A stretch of DNA of 46,957 bases, taken from assembly GCA_020650975.1 (NCBI GenBank), contig JAIPMN010037441.1, forward strand, positions 1-46,957. The letters run 5' to 3'. The stretch comes from Apostichopus californicus (lineage: Eukaryota; Echinodermata; Holothuroidea; Aspidochirotida; Stichopodidae). Below are positions 34,024 to 46,446 of the stretch, in pieces. Below the pieces are notes generated by a model. That model was not told the DNA's origin. It ran no database searches and saw only the letters and a program-made list of their open reading frames with translations. The translations under genes and the position numbers were made by a program. Each line of letters opens with the position of its first letter. Position 1 is the first letter of the stretch.

Positions 34024-34799
34024 GTATGAACTAGTATTTAGCAATAGGGTTGAGGAGCAGTGGCTTGTGCAGGATATAAAAGGGTTGGGGGAGGGAGGGG
34101 GAGGAGGGCAAATACTTAATTTCCTCTAACCGATTTAGGTAGGGACATTAATCTTAATGGTAGGGCCAGTGGCTTAAATAAGATTTTGTAGAAGGAGGGG
34201 TGTGGCCCTGGGGTTGTTGAAGCTGATTCTCCTCCCCCAAGAAAAAAAATATTAGAAGTTAGAGGAGGTCAAATGATGAATTCAAAGGGGATATTTAGAC
34301 TATAAATTTAGGTCTATGATTAAAGTATGGCTACTGCTTGAGGTAATGGTTACAGACATAACCCAGTCACTGAATTTTATGTAAGATGTTATATTTGTAG
34401 ATATATCGAGCTGTATGTTTGTGTATCTGTGTACAGTTACAACATATTACACATACACATCAGATATACACATACATCGTAAACAACATTGAAACATATT
34501 ACTCAGATGAGCACACATGTCAAGAGCATTATAAAATTAATTTACAAAATACATTGAACAGTCCATAGCAAACTACACAGACAATAGAAAAACAGAAACT
34601 TGCTTACAGTATCTTGATGTTTTTCTTATCCGCCAAAAAATTTCCATGTTTTACTAGGAAATGCCAGTCGCTCCTTTCCCATGAAAGCCGTCATAATTTG
34701 CCGTTCTTTGCAAATCTATATCTATCTTAAAAGAATTGCTCATAATTTTCTCTTATCTTATCGTGGCAATACATTTCTCTTTCCCTCAATTTTCCCCAG
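34024..34799 (+). other. PARP intron
   Basis: Phase-0 intron of 776 bp with donor GTATGAAC and acceptor TTTTCCCCAG. It contains a purine-rich GGGAGGGAGGGGGAGGAGGG stretch (about 34090-34109). No other feature. Confidence 0.8.
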
Positions 34800-34878
34800 G
34801 TTTCTGACCCACCATCTGAGAAATCAGGGACCTGTTTCCTGGAGAGTCAAAACCTCCGCTGTATCACACTCTGTGAAG
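34800..34878 (+). CDS. PARP6/8: PARP6/8-type ADP-ribosyltransferase, penultimate-but-one exon
   Basis: 79 nt, phase 0 in, phase 1 out, acceptor TTTTCCCCAG, donor GTTAGTGAG. Encodes VSDPPSEKSGTCFLESQ then NLRCITLCE, corresponding to the FLQSRNLNCIALCE strand of human PARP6. The final G combines with TT of the next exon to give the Val of CEVISSKE. Longer frames over this stretch read through the intron and are not real. Confidence 0.92.
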
Positions 34879-35623
34879 GTTAGTGAGTTAGATCTTAGCC
34901 ATGCGGGTAAAACATCATTATTTAAGGTCTTACCTTCCAGTCATTTACATGGACAATGTTCTGAGAAATGTATACCTCACCAGTTTTGTTTGGCCGAGAA
35001 ACGCCTGCCGGCCTTGTCTTTTTCGTTCAACCTCCCACTGGTTTCCTCTAGGGAAAGTTCTACCTTATGCTTTAGTGAAAGTACAGCCTCTTGTTGACTG
35101 AATCAATCATTAATGTTCATGTTAACAAAGGCACCATCAGTGGTTCCTTGAACTGTTACTCTAGACAGACTAGATCATGCCAGACTGTTTCACTTATTAC
35201 TACAGTAGAATTAACAAGTGCTACACTAAACCACGATGAGAGTGTAGACCAATGTCTGTCTTTAAAATGTACCTGTTCTGATAAATTATATATTTATATA
35301 AATATATATATATGTATGTATGTATAACAGAGATTCAGATGTTCACTTCCTGTTGCAAAAGTGCTCAATACATAGAAGTAGAGCAAGTACATAATAAAGT
35401 GTACCTATACGGTAACTTTGAGCATGTTGTTACTCGAGTTACACGCCTGCAGTGTGTGGCGATCATCAGACAACTGGACGTATGTGACCTTATTTCTTCT
35501 AGCACGGTCGGGGGGGGGGGGGGTTTGTAGCCATGGCGACAATTTGCAATGAGCTCTGTGTTTTTGTTTATACTGTCCTCGGCCTATATATATAAACATT
35601 CATATATTTGTTTTTTTTTACAG

Positions 35624-35708
35624 TTATAAGCTCTAAGGAGCTGACCAAACATAATCATGTGTGGGTGTGCACAAATCCAGATTACGTCTGTACCAGGTTC
35701 TTCTTTGT
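35624..35708 (+). CDS. PARP6/8: PARP6/8-type ADP-ribosyltransferase, penultimate exon
   Basis: 85 nt (2 + 27 codons + 2), acceptor a T-run ending TACAG, donor GTGAGTCAG. Encodes ISSKELTKHNHVWVC then TNPDYVCTRFFFV across the splice, matching ITSKDLQKHGNIWVCP and CTRFFFV of vertebrate PARP6. This is the core beta-sheet near the end of the ADP-ribosyltransferase fold. The preceding intron carries a 14-G run (35510-35523) and a TA repeat. Confidence 0.92.
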
Positions 35709-35848
35709 GTGAGTCAGTCTTAAGATAACTTGATTCTAATTTTCATTCCAGAGCCCTTAAAATAATCCAGTGGAAAATCCAGAAATTCCTCAAAATCACT
35801 TGACCTCTCATCTTTTGACAACTAGGCTTTATAAAACTGTCAAGGGGA

Positions 35849-35998
35849 ATGATCTTTTTATGATCTATATGTTATATTTCCATAAGGTCAAGGGTCAAGG
35901 GGATGATCTCTTTATGATCTATATGTTATATTTCCATAAGGTCAAGGGTCAAGGGGATGATCTCCTTATGAACTATATGTTATATTTCCATAAGGTCA
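35849..35998. repeat. 54-bp tandem repeat in PARP intron
   Basis: Two full units (35849-35902, 35903-35956) and most of a third of GATCTCTTTATGATCTATAT, GTTATATTTCCATAAGGTCA, then AGGGTCAAGGGG. Because 54 is a multiple of three the array stays open as an 18-residue peptide repeat, but it lies inside an intron and is not called coding. Confidence 0.8.
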
Positions 35999-36363
35999 TC
36001 TTAAGAATCATTTCCTACAAAACTGTTACAAAAAAAATGCTCAGAACTTTTGATTCAAAAAGGCCTGCTCTTGTTGTCTGTCATGTCAAATGATTATGTA
36101 AATGATACAATTATTAGATATATGTTGCAACAGAAAAATTTCCATTTCAGGAAAGAAATGTCGAAGTCTGCTTTATATTAAAACAAGGCTTTAGTTTCTG
36201 CTCATTTTCGTTTGAAGTTTATATTTAAATATTGTGGCCATATATAGAAACCATTAATAAGCCTTGTTATTAATTGAGTTTACTTCTCTGCTTTGAGGTA
36301 AACTAAAACCGTCACATATTCGATCGCTGGCTAAAAGCTTTCATTCATTTTCTGCATTCTTAG

Positions 36364-36463
36364 GTACGAGGATGGTAAAGTTGGAGATCAAGGTGTTGAC
36401 ACAACTCAAGAGAAATACCTGAAGGAGATATTGGCCGCCTGCGAAGAATATCAGCCGTTATGA
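36364..36463 (+). CDS. PARP6/8: PARP6/8-type ADP-ribosyltransferase, last exon and stop
   Basis: 100 nt, acceptor GCATTCTTAG, entering with GT from the previous exon. Encodes VYEDGKVGDQGVDTTQ then EKYLKEILAACEEYQPL and a TGA stop. Human PARP6 ends in the same way (VYEDGQVGD...IQKEIMRVI...). Together the four exons total 450 nt, 149 residues plus stop, about the C-terminal two thirds of the catalytic domain. No stop or frameshift interrupts it and all four splice junctions are good, so this part appears functional. Confidence 0.93.
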
Positions 36464-38585
36464 AAAAACTCAAAAAAGTTCAACTCGCGTGACGAAACTG
36501 AAATGTATTTAATTCTGAAATGATGAATGCCGGGAACGGACAAGTAGACCGACCGATTTATAAAGACGAGGAGGGTCTTTTTAAAAAGATACTTTGCATC
36601 GTTGAGATGAACCTTCCCTTGGAAGTGGATGCAGTTGAGAGAGAGGTAGGCGATGATTGTAGCGTGATGTCGTACCAAAAGGGGCACACTAGCTCAGCAG
36701 TGTGGTGTAACCCCTGGGATCCCCCCAAGCCTCACATATGCGGGGGGCGTGTATCCTTTACAGGTCCAGCCTGGTCTTAAGTCTAGAACTAAAACAGGTC
36801 GGGGTCTTTCTTCATTTCTTACAGTACTTTTGACTTCTGCAAAGAATCAATGTCTTACTTTGTTGGTTATGGTAGTTTTAGAACAGTTGTCAGGTCAAGA
36901 CACTAACACAATGAGTGCACACACAGTAGTCGGGGTGTGTGCAGATGTACTCAACTGGAAATGTTTGGTGGTCTTTGAGATCATGCATCCATGTACATGC
37001 ATGCATCGAGTACATGCATGCATTTACATGCATGTATGTACATGCATGCATGTATGTACATGCTTGTGCATCTTTGCAGCACAGAAATGCTATCATTTCA
37101 TTTAGATCACAGTTCAAGTAGTCCATTAAGAGATATATTGTGGTCAGTGGCAATGAAAGGACAACTCTTCCCTCATAAATTCCATGCCGGCAATCTCTGC
37201 TATGGTGATCTTGTGATCTGGCATTATGAGTAAAAACTCTATAGCATTGTATTAAACAATCCTGAAACATTTTGGGTATTTTTTTTTTTTTAAAGTTTAT
37301 AACTTAAATGATTGGGTGCAGTTTCTACTGGACAGTTTGTGTACTTTCTCCGATGCAGTGGCAGAGACATGTAAAAAGTACTCATTGTCCTATATCGGTG
37401 TTTTGACTACGGTAGTCGTGGAGATGGAGTAAACATTGTGCAATTTATCACATCCCTATGATCTACATCACATGATGAGCTATTAAGTGTGGTGAATGTT
37501 TACAATGAAAGAAGAAGTTCCTTCTTGCCTAAAAGAACAAACAAATTGGGTTGAGGGTAGCAGGGGGGGAGGGGTTAAGAGGAAGGGGAACAGAAGGAGG
37601 CAGACAAAGTCAAACTAAATGCCCAACAAGTTCATGGAAACATGAGGAAAAGCGAAATGGTGAATTTTTGGGAACCAAAATTTTGCCTAAAAGTGAAGTA
37701 AAGTGGATCGTTGTATTACAACCGATTCATTGATGATACAGTCTGTCTAGTATGTAACTTGATCATCTCATGGATTTCAGCTGCAAAGGTTAAAATTGAT
37801 CATATATGCCAATCATGTTGTTAATATTCCATGTATGCATACACAATAGCAAAGTCTCTACTTGTTGTTTTCAAGTGGGATATTTTCTTTGAAAAATGTG
37901 TCAAATTATGCTTTTGGAGAAAGAAAAAAAAAAGGTAAATACACAATTGTTTGTAATTGTGTTTAGAGCAATTCATCAGGTTGATTTGTAAAGTACAAGA
38001 ATCGTAGACAGGCTAGAGGCAAATTTGATTAAAAGTCCCTTCCGATTCCCTAGTTAATATTTGTGTTTGTTTGTCACATTCACGGTTGAAGATGTCTTTT
38101 CGAAATGTTGGACTGGAAGGAAACTTTCGTACATTCATTAAGAGGGAGAAAAAAGAGCATTTAATATACAATAGCACAAAATTTGTAATAGAGACACTTT
38201 GAAATGATGCAATATTTGCCTCATTGGTTAGTATCTTGTGGAAAAGAGAAGTAGAGCAAGAACAGCTCTTGTTTAAGAAATTGATCAAAATCTTGTTTGT
38301 GGGTTGATGTGAGTGGTTATGTCCCAAGGCAAGATACTTTGATAGTATTAAATGTTGCTGATTCAGTGGTGACTGTCTATATTTGATATCATAATATATA
38401 ATGCATTGAAGAATAATGTAGAGGCTGAGAAAAAATTGACAAGTAACAAGGGAAAGCCTAAATAGTCAGATGATGATGAAAAAAGTATGAAGAGAGAAAG
38501 AGGTGGTTGGATTGAAGCGAGGGGTAAATATCTTTAATGATGATGGGCTATTAGTGTGAAAGAAAGGAGGGATGTTTTTAAAGGA
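36464..38585 (+). other. PARP 3' flank or UTR, no other gene seen
   Basis: Begins the 3' UTR. At 36985-37072 there is an alternating purine-pyrimidine tract of ATGCATGCAT/GTACATGCATG units. A purine-rich patch follows at 37555-37605. No convincing exon on either strand. Confidence 0.5.
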
Positions 38586-38589
38586 GAGA

Positions 38590-39795
38590 GGTAAGAGGAA
38601 TAACGGAATAAAGAAAGCATTCCGTCGAAAGTAGTATGATGGCAAAGAGGCTTAGTGTGATGAAAACGGGGCAAAGTATGAAGGAGAGGGGACTCAGTAT
38701 GAAGTAAATAGTATGATAAGAAAAAGAAAAAAGAGTAGAGAGGCTAAGTATGATGGAAATGGGCTCGGAATAGTATGAAGGAATTGAGGCCCAGTATGAA
38801 AGAAGATGGACTCTGTATAAGGGGAATAGGTGCATTGCTGAAGGAAAATAGATTTAGTGGGGAGGGATGAAGCAGAATTATGCAAGAGAGTAAGAATAGG
38901 GTAGCATTGTAATTTATATATAAGAAATAAATATGGAATGTAAGATAAAGAGGCTCAGTATGAATGAAAGGAGGATAGTATGAATGAAAGGAGGGATAGT
39001 ATGAATGAAAGGAGGGATAGTATGAATGACTGGAGGAGGGATAGTATGAATGAAAGGAGGAGGGATAGTATGAACGAATGGAGCAGGGATAGTATGAATG
39101 AATGGAGGAGTGATAATATGAATGAAAGAGTGATAGTATGAATGAATGGAGGGATAGTATGAATGAATGAATGGAGGAGGGATAGTATGAATGAATGGAG
39201 GAGGGATAGTATGAATGAATGGAGGGATAGTATGAATGGAGGAGGGATAATACGAATGAATGGAGGAGGGATGGTATGAATGAATGGAGGAGGGATGGTA
39301 TGAATGAATGGAGGAGGGATGGTATGAATGGAGGAGGGATAGAATGAATGAATGGAGGAGGGATGGTATGAATGGAGGAGGGATAGAATGAATGAATGGA
39401 GGAGGGATAGAATGAATGAATGGAGGAGGGATAGTATGAATGAATGGAGCAGGGATAGTATGAATGAATGGAGGAGGGATGGTATGAATGGAGGAGGGAT
39501 GGTATGAATGAATGGAGGAGGGATGGTATGAATGGAGGAGGGATAGAATGAATGAATGGAGGAGGGATAGTATGAATGGATGGAGGAAGGATAGTAAGAA
39601 TGAATGGAGCAGGGATAGTATGAATGAAAGGAGGAGGGCTAGTATGAATGAATGGAGCAGGGATAGTATGAATGAATGGAGCAGGGATAGTATGAATGAA
39701 TGGAGCAGGGATAGTATGAATGGTGCAGGAGGGGTATTATGAATGAATGGAGGAGGGATAGTATGAATGAAAGGAGCAGGGATAGTATGAAATGA
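38590..39795. repeat. 24-bp purine-rich minisatellite
   Basis: From about 38955 the unit is GAATGAATGGAGGAGGGATAGTAT (24 bp, with 20-bp variants lacking one GAAT), some 35-40 copies. From 38590 to 38955 the same theme is older and more diverged (AGTATGAAGGA..., GACTCAGTATGAA). The unit length keeps a 300-codon frame open on the - strand (HSYYPSSI-type repeats), which is an artefact. Confidence 0.9.
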
Positions 39796-39799
39796 GTAG

Positions 39800-41400
39800 G
39801 AGAGGTAATCATGCAAGAGAAAGATGGTTCAAAGAAGAGAACCACAACGGTACCTAGGAGAGATGATTGGGTTGGAAGGAAGTTAAATTTACAAATGCTG
39901 GTAATTTGGTGATAACCATATATTGGTGCTATATACACATTTTTCTACATATCTTACAGGGTCTGTGATGCAGTAATTTTGTTCTCTTTTGATCATCTAT
40001 CATGTAACGTTTGACAAATTTAAGGGAGAGGGTCGTACCTGTATCAAACTATACTGGTGAGTTTTGTTTGGGGGGGGGGGGACAGTTTAAAGGGTTTGTG
40101 GGGTTTATTTGCTAATCTGGATGTTTTTAAACCTTCAACATTTGCCATTTGGAATGAGCTTTAGCCATGTGATGAAATCATCAAAAATTTTAAAGAAAAA
40201 GAAGAAAAAAAGGAATACAACTACTCGAGTTTGGAAAGTTGTGAGGTGTAGTTTATCAATACTGAATTAATAGTACTATAGAAATAAATAATTTCTAATG
40301 ACCCTTGGTGGTCCTTACAAGATGATATGATTGTTTGGGTCCCCGCTCATTCAGAAATCATATCAGTGGATAATGTGAATGCTAACATGGGGTGGCCTTG
40401 AGACCAAACAGTTGTACTTGCATCAAAATATTTGGTTGTAAAATAATGAAATTGGTTGGTTCCTTTTGAACCATATTTGATTCATATTTGAATTAAAATG
40501 GTCGTCAAATCTTTTGAAAAATGTTGCAATATTGTCCGCAGTCATTTCATTCTTTGCATATGTTTAAAGCTAAGACTTTTTAGTTCCATTTTTTTCCCTT
40601 CAACTTTCTCTTGTTTTTTTTACTGTTGTTTTATTCTCTTTGGTTAATCTGTAATTTAAATTTTCCATTTTGCAATACCAACCAGTGCAGATAACAACTT
40701 CTTATAGAAGCCCTTGTAGTCAATATTTCTTTCTACTTTTCACTTTAGAATTTTATTTTTTATTTTTATTTTCCTTTGTTTTTATTGCTCTCTTTTAGCA
40801 AAGGTGAAATTTGTACGTTGCCCTCATAAGATACCTGTATCTGTACCTGATACCTGTACTTGATACCTGTACCTGATACCTGTATAAGATATCTGTAACA
40901 TCGAAACTTTATTCATCTCTGCAAAATAACTCTTCTATCTTTCTCTGTTATTTATTTTAGGTAAAAAAGCTAAATAAACTAAGGGCTGGTATGTTTTTTT
41001 TGTGATCTTAATGTAAATTTGTGAAAAAAAAGAGTTAAAATTCATAATGGAAATATTACTGTACTGAGGTCACCGACTTTGAAAAGAAAGAAAACCAAGT
41101 GCTCAGTGAAGTTGTGACTAGAGTAATTCATTTTTAAGTGAGGACAGTTTTATTGTAATGTAAATTTTGGGTTTTGGAAATTGGTTTGAAAGATAATAAC
41201 ACATTCAAGTTAAGATAAAGTTAAGATTGTCGGTTAAGGCTACGACTGCCGTCTTCATTAACAAGAAATCTCGTAGACGTCTTAGGTGAGCCAATATTTC
41301 AAGAACAATAAACGTAAATAACCAGGTACTGGTGATATTTTTAAGTTTTCCGTTGTAGCTGTATGTTTTGATAAAATGTTTACCTTAAAAGATATTAAGA
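39800..41400. other. non-coding stretch
   Basis: AT-rich, with an 11-G run near 40070 and a short GATACCTGTACCT repeat at 40830-40905. No exon identified. It may be PARP 3' UTR or intergenic DNA. Confidence 0.4.
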
Positions 41401-41407
41401 CATAACG

Positions 41408-41605
41408 TAATATTAATGGTATCATTTTAATATTAATGGTATCATTTTAATATGAATGGTATCATTTCTTATGTTGATGGTATCATTTTAATGTTTATGG
41501 TATCATTTTCATGGTATCAATATCATTGTTGTCATTTGAAAATTGATGATATCAATTTAATATTGATGGTACTATTATAATATTCATGGCATTATTTTAA
41601 TATTG
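41408..41605. repeat. about 22-bp AT-rich tandem repeat
   Basis: Eight to nine degenerate copies of TTAATATTAATGGTATCATT with variants ATGTTGATGGTATCA and AATATTCATGGCATTA. Non-coding. Confidence 0.75.
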
Positions 41606-43560
41606 ACTTTACAACTTATAGAGCTGAAATCACAATTTTATATTTTTAATTTCAAATGTGGGAGTAAAAAAACATTTGTAAATGAAATTACGTGAAATCA
41701 GGGATTTGCTTTAGGTTTTGCGGTGCTCTGTGTACTTTCTTCATCTTCATCTTCTTCTCTAAGTCTTATGAGAGGCGGGTTGTGTCATAGAACATACCTG
41801 ATACTCCAGGTATTTAAAAACTTAAAAAATAATATAATTCACTTATCTTAGCCGTTTAATGTTATATCCTGTGTATAGAATTACTCTTAATGGAATAATT
41901 GTCCATTAAAGTTGTCCAAATTAATAAACGATGATAAATCGAGTAATATGCGATGCATATCGTCAATTGTTTGAAATGCAGTGCCAATATAAAAGCCATT
42001 TCTTCTTGCACTGTGAAAGGAAAGGGTTTATAAGTTGTCATAATTGGGTGTGACAGTGTGTTACATCCTATGGTCTATACGAAAAACTCTTAACTTTAAA
42101 AAGTACTTTAAATTTGTTCACTTTTCATGCTTGGATTATACAAAAACGATTGTCCTCTTTTTCTACTGTATATATTATTGTAAATAGTTGTAAATTGGCT
42201 CAGAGGAATGCTGTAAGGACCAGACTATGGTCGAAACTTTGTAGAGAGTGAGTTGAGAAGAGATTAAAGAAGAACGAGGAAGGTGGCAAGAAGGAGAACA
42301 TAAAAAAAAAAAATGCTTCCCAAAAAAACTACTTTTACCAAAAAAAATATATATAAAATAGTCTTTAACAATGGTGAATAGTAATTTGTTAGTGTCAGCA
42401 TAAAATTTCTCATTAATTAGTGAGTTTTACAGGGTACCACAATTAATATCCTCCTCTCTGAGCTATGCAATAGTCTTGCTGTTAATTTGAGAGTGCATCC
42501 TTTAATTACCAAATTTATTTTTTGTCAACAGTGATAACATATTGTTTCATTATTGGCATTGGGGATGTTGGGAGGGGCGGGGGGGGGGGGGGTTGAAGTT
42601 ATTTAAAGATTAACTGTATTCTGTTGGTTGTCACATGAAACATGCCTTCTGTTTGTCAAGATTAGGGATGGTTGGTGTTGCCATCATGGAAAAATTTCAG
42701 CTCATCATCAAAAGTTTAGAAAAGCATATATTTTAATTCCCTTGAAATATCATTTCAATATTTCTTGCCATTAGATTGAAACTTTTTTTTTAAGATGTTT
42801 GTTATTTTAAAATAAGGAATACACAAGTCTGATTTTAATCATGCAAAAGGAATAAAAATCAAAGAAGATACTAGGACCACTTTTGAAGCAAACTGCAACA
42901 GTTAATACTGAAGGGATATCTGACTATTGAAGCTGTATGGTGAGCTGAGAGATTTAATATTTTTTTATATATAATTTGGGAAACCTACGTTGGGTGCAGA
43001 CATTGAATGTGTTAATTTCTGATAGCAGTTGTTCTTCTATTGGGACACATATATATATATTCTTTATATATAAGTAATGATTTCTGTTTCATTAGGAAAA
43101 TGTTCACAAAATTTGTTGTTGAATCAAATTTTTGCTCTACTGGTTTTGTCTTCAGTTATGGTTATGTTATAATGGTTTCTTGTTCTGTTTGGATCTTGCT
43201 CTGTTAATTTACTGTTTGACATTGTTGCTTGTTCTTTTAGTTTCTGTTTTATAAAGTGATGGTGCTGGTATCATCACTTGAATTGGATTTTTGTTCTAAT
43301 TTGCTGGATTTGGGCTGTCCTCATACTGGCTTACAAAGAGGGGGGGGAGGGGACGGTGAGGCCGGGAGTCAGTCGTCAGAGCCTTATTACTAAATTGGGG
43401 CTTATTTCTTGTCGCTGTATTTGCTTGGTTTGCATTTTGGGTTCGAAAAATATGGAGGTTACAAACACAATTATTACATGTGTTCTGTCTATGCAGTTAA
43501 CAAACACTAAACCTCTTATGATGAAACTGTTCTATTTTCTTTTACATATGTAATTTCTTT
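41606..43560. other. non-coding stretch
   Basis: AT-rich DNA with a G-run at about 42579-42592 and a TATATATA tract at about 43050. The 91-codon ORF at 43278-43553 has no recognisable features. Confidence 0.4.
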
Positions 43561-43732
43561 CACATTTGCGCTAAGCTAGGGTCTATTTAATATGCTTCAA
43601 GAAAAATCATGAGAAAGAGGAGAGTTGGAAATGTATGTATGTAATGTATATGTGTATGACAGCTGACAGTGTTTGAATGCTTTTATAAAGTAATTGGAAT
43701 TTAGAGAGTTGTAAGAAACAAGGTGAAAGGAA

Positions 43733-43792
43733 AATAAAGTATAATAAACAAAAACGAAAAATAATTAAATTTCAAGCATTGATTGTTTTATT
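43733..43792. terminator. facing poly(A) signals of convergent genes
   Basis: AATAAA on the + strand at 43733-43738, and AATAAA on the - strand at 43792-43787 (TTTATT on +). The - strand signal lies about 600 nt after the MPHOSPH10 stop and is a sensible poly(A) signal for it. The + strand signal could end a very long PARP 3' UTR (about 7.3 kb), but earlier AATAAA motifs exist (for example near 38927), so that part is a guess. Confidence 0.45.
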
Positions 43793-44387
43793 GTTCTCTC
43801 TCTAGCATGTATAACGAGACATAAAATAACCAATATTCTATTGACTCTTCTATTTCATATTATATGTTGTATTATATGCCTTCATAACCAATGTTTCCAA
43901 CAAATGAGTTTGTGATGATTCTGACGTACTTCAGAGGCTTCTGATGAAAAACTTTCTGGCCTGGGAGCATAGTTCTTCTTGCTCACCAGAATACCAAAGC
44001 TTGGGCCAAAGACACTTCGTGATGACAAATAGAAGTCCTTTCTTGAGGCTGTTGCAACATGCAGGTCCAGTTGCTTAACAATGGATATTGGCTTTCTCTG
44101 CCAACCTCATCTGACAAACGACAAACTTTTGACTGCACATCTCATGCACCAGCCTGTCAGCAGACATAGTAACATCTGTCAACATTGTTTCCCTACTGGT
44201 TGACCTTTGACCTCAGATGTGGCATTCATTCACCTGAGATTGGCATCCAGTGACCTTTAAATGTCACATTTTATGCTCTTACTCCGAGACGATGAAATCG
44301 TTGACATTCTCTTTTTGGAAGACCTTCACCTCCGGTGCTGCCATAAGCGAAGAATGGTGACCTTTGATATCACATTTCACGGACGTC
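43793..44387 (-). other. MPHOSPH10: MPHOSPH10 3' UTR
   Basis: Sequence between the stop codon at 44388 and the likely poly(A) signal. It contains several GACCTTTGACCTC-like repeats. No other gene. Confidence 0.55.
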
Positions 44388-44537
44388 TCACAGTTTAAGC
44401 TTCTTAGATGAGACGGTAACATCTGTCAGCTTCTTCCTCTTCTGAAGGCTTTTGACTTCAGAGACGGCCTCCTCTTGTAATTTACTGAAAAATGCCTTTG
44501 ATGAGGTCAAGAGCTTCTTATCCATGTTCTTGTCATC
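44388..44537 (-). CDS. MPHOSPH10: MPP10 (U3 snoRNP protein), last exon
   Basis: 150 nt including the TGA stop, acceptor TTGTCTTTCAG, phase 0. Encodes DDKNMDKKLLTSSKAFFSKL, then QEEAVSEVKSLQKRKKL and the Lys-rich end SSKKLKL. Human MPP10 ends with SSQAFFSKLQDQV and a final HKLKL, so both the helix and the terminus match. MPP10 is part of the SSU processome in the nucleolus, bound to IMP3/IMP4 and the U3 snoRNA during 18S rRNA maturation. Confidence 0.95.
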   Translation of the reverse strand, partial: DDKNMDKKLLTSSKAFFSKLQEEAVSEVKSLQKRKKLTDVTVSSKKLKL

Positions 44538-45194
44538 CTGAAAGACAATCCCCAAAAGTGCTCAGTAAGAAATAACCTTACAATGTTTCTCTCTCTGGGT
44601 ACCATATTTTATCTGAAGACAGGAGAACACTCTTGAGAGTGTGAGTTGAGGGGTTCCCCCCTCCCCTTTGCAGGGAAATGAAATGATTTTGATTGTTACC
44701 TCCATAAAAACCGTATCAGGTTTGAAGTTGAAAGCAGTATGCTCTGTAATATCAGAACGGGCAAAAGCCTGTCAACATTGGAAATCTTTACTTTCTGTGC
44801 TTGGACTTGAGTATCAATATCGCCAAAATCACTGTCTGGAAAGTTTCAAACTACCAAATAGTCCACACCATTTTGTTCTTAAATTTGGCAAAATCCCCCC
44901 TCAGACGCTCACATAGGATAGGACAAAAGAAAATAGTATATCATATAGTAGCATCAGTCTAGACTAAACAATCCACAAAACATTGGGTACAGCTGTGTAA
45001 GCTAAAACACATAAAGAGTGCATATGTGTACCTTAAACCATGCCAGCCAATCAGTTGCATGAAAAGCAGCATAACAAAAAATTTGGTACTTCATCTATGG
45101 CAGTATACGACACTAGAAAATAATTATTTAAAATAGAATAACACTTTTAAGTAATTATTCTCTAATTTAATGCACTCCTTTTTTTTAAACTCAC

Positions 45195-45428
45195 CTTAAC
45201 GATCGATGTTTTATTGGACGATTTCCGGCTAGCTTTCTCCAGTTTCTCCATGGCCGCATCTTTGCTGCCGGTTATTTTCGTCTCCGGTTTATTTTTCTCC
45301 GCATCTCTCTCTCTTCTTTCTCTCACTTGCGCCCTCACCTTCTGACCCTTCTTCTTCTGTCTCCTCTCTCGTTTTCTGTCTGTTTGGGTTTTTTCGGTAT
45401 CACCTTTGACCTCTGACCTGGATTTTTC
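45195..45428 (-). CDS. MPHOSPH10: MPP10, basic-region exon
   Basis: 234 nt (78 codons, phase 0/0), acceptor CTCTTTGTAG, donor GTGAGTTTAA. Highly charged: TEKTQTDRKRERRQKKKGQK, then RERRERDAEK, and AAMEKLEKASRKSSNKTSI. It corresponds to the TDKKRERRKKKYQKR and EKLKQLTK region of human MPP10, the basic C-terminal part used for RNP contacts and nucleolar localisation. The Arg/Lys stretch is shorter than in vertebrates. Confidence 0.93.
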
Positions 45429-45588
45429 CTACAAAGAGGAAGAAAAAGAAGACAAAACCATTTTAACAAGTTACATGTACAGACTCAAAGCAGTGATGAC
45501 CCAACTGATTTTGTCTAATGCAAAGTTATTTAATTTTGTTATCTACCGTTAGGGGTAGGGGAATACTAATGAATTTTTGTGGTAATAC

Positions 45589-45696
45589 CTTGACTTCTTC
45601 GGGGGCGAGTAATGTAGCATCTGTCACGCTGATAGGTTGCACTTCTTCCATAGATATTGCTGGTACATTTGTGACAATCTTCAACTCTGGAACAGC
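45589..45696 (-). CDS. MPHOSPH10: MPP10, conserved C-terminal exon
   Basis: 108 nt (36 codons, phase 0/0), acceptor ATCTCATCTCAG, donor GTATTACCA. Encodes [19 protein letters not shown], then [17 protein letters not shown], against PVPEIKVVSNLPAITMEEV and APVSVSDAALLAPEEIK in human MPP10. One of the most conserved blocks of the family. The short + strand ORF over it is a shadow. Confidence 0.96.
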
Positions 45697-46446
45697 CTGA
45701 GATGAGATAAAGCGAGACGATAAAAATAGAGACCATTGATTCGTGGAAACTTAAAGCCTGTCAAACAAGACCACGGGAAGAAATAGTACTGCACGCCAGA
45801 TAATTAGGGGTGGATGAGGGCCATGATTGCTCCAATAACTCTCACCACAACCATTTTCATGGTGCTTGGGGTGGTACCATTCACAGGCGTCGTAACTCCT
45901 AACACAACCGAACATTGGTATGACCCACCAATTTCAAGCCTGTGAGGGGGTTCCTGGGGGTGCTATAAATTGACTAAAACTAGAATATCATGGAAGGGGT
46001 ATTCAGAAATTAACAGATAGTTAGCTCGGCCAAAAAGTCTCTGTAAGAAACTAGCTGGCTAGAATATGCATCCAAACTGGCCAATAACTAGCTAACTGGC
46101 TAGAACCTCGTAGCTATAAGACGTAAAGTCCAGCTTACACGAATAACATCTTTCATTTAATGTGATGTTACTATCCTCTAATTTCTCTGTGCACATGTGA
46201 ATACGTTTCCACCTCCCATTGCCAATCTAATACCCCCTCCCCCCCTCCCTCACGTCCCTCTTCTTCATTATTCATATCTTCATCAGCCATTCCATACTCT
46301 GTCCCTCGTATTCTGTATATGTTGCGGATATTAAGGTCGTCTTTGTGTTTTCGACATCGATTCTGCCTAGGAGTTTTAAATACTTCACCTCATCTCACTG
46401 TGTGATTGTTGTATTATTAGGTCTATAAGAATTCTGTTTTACTCAC

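Noticed and set aside
35770..36093. 107-codon ORF with 18-residue repeats
   Set aside because: Inside the PARP intron and produced by a 54-bp tandem repeat.
38914..39816. 300-codon - strand ORF of His-Ser-Tyr-Pro repeats
   Set aside because: It is the 24-bp minisatellite read in frame; no start context, no homology, and the diverged part of the array breaks it.
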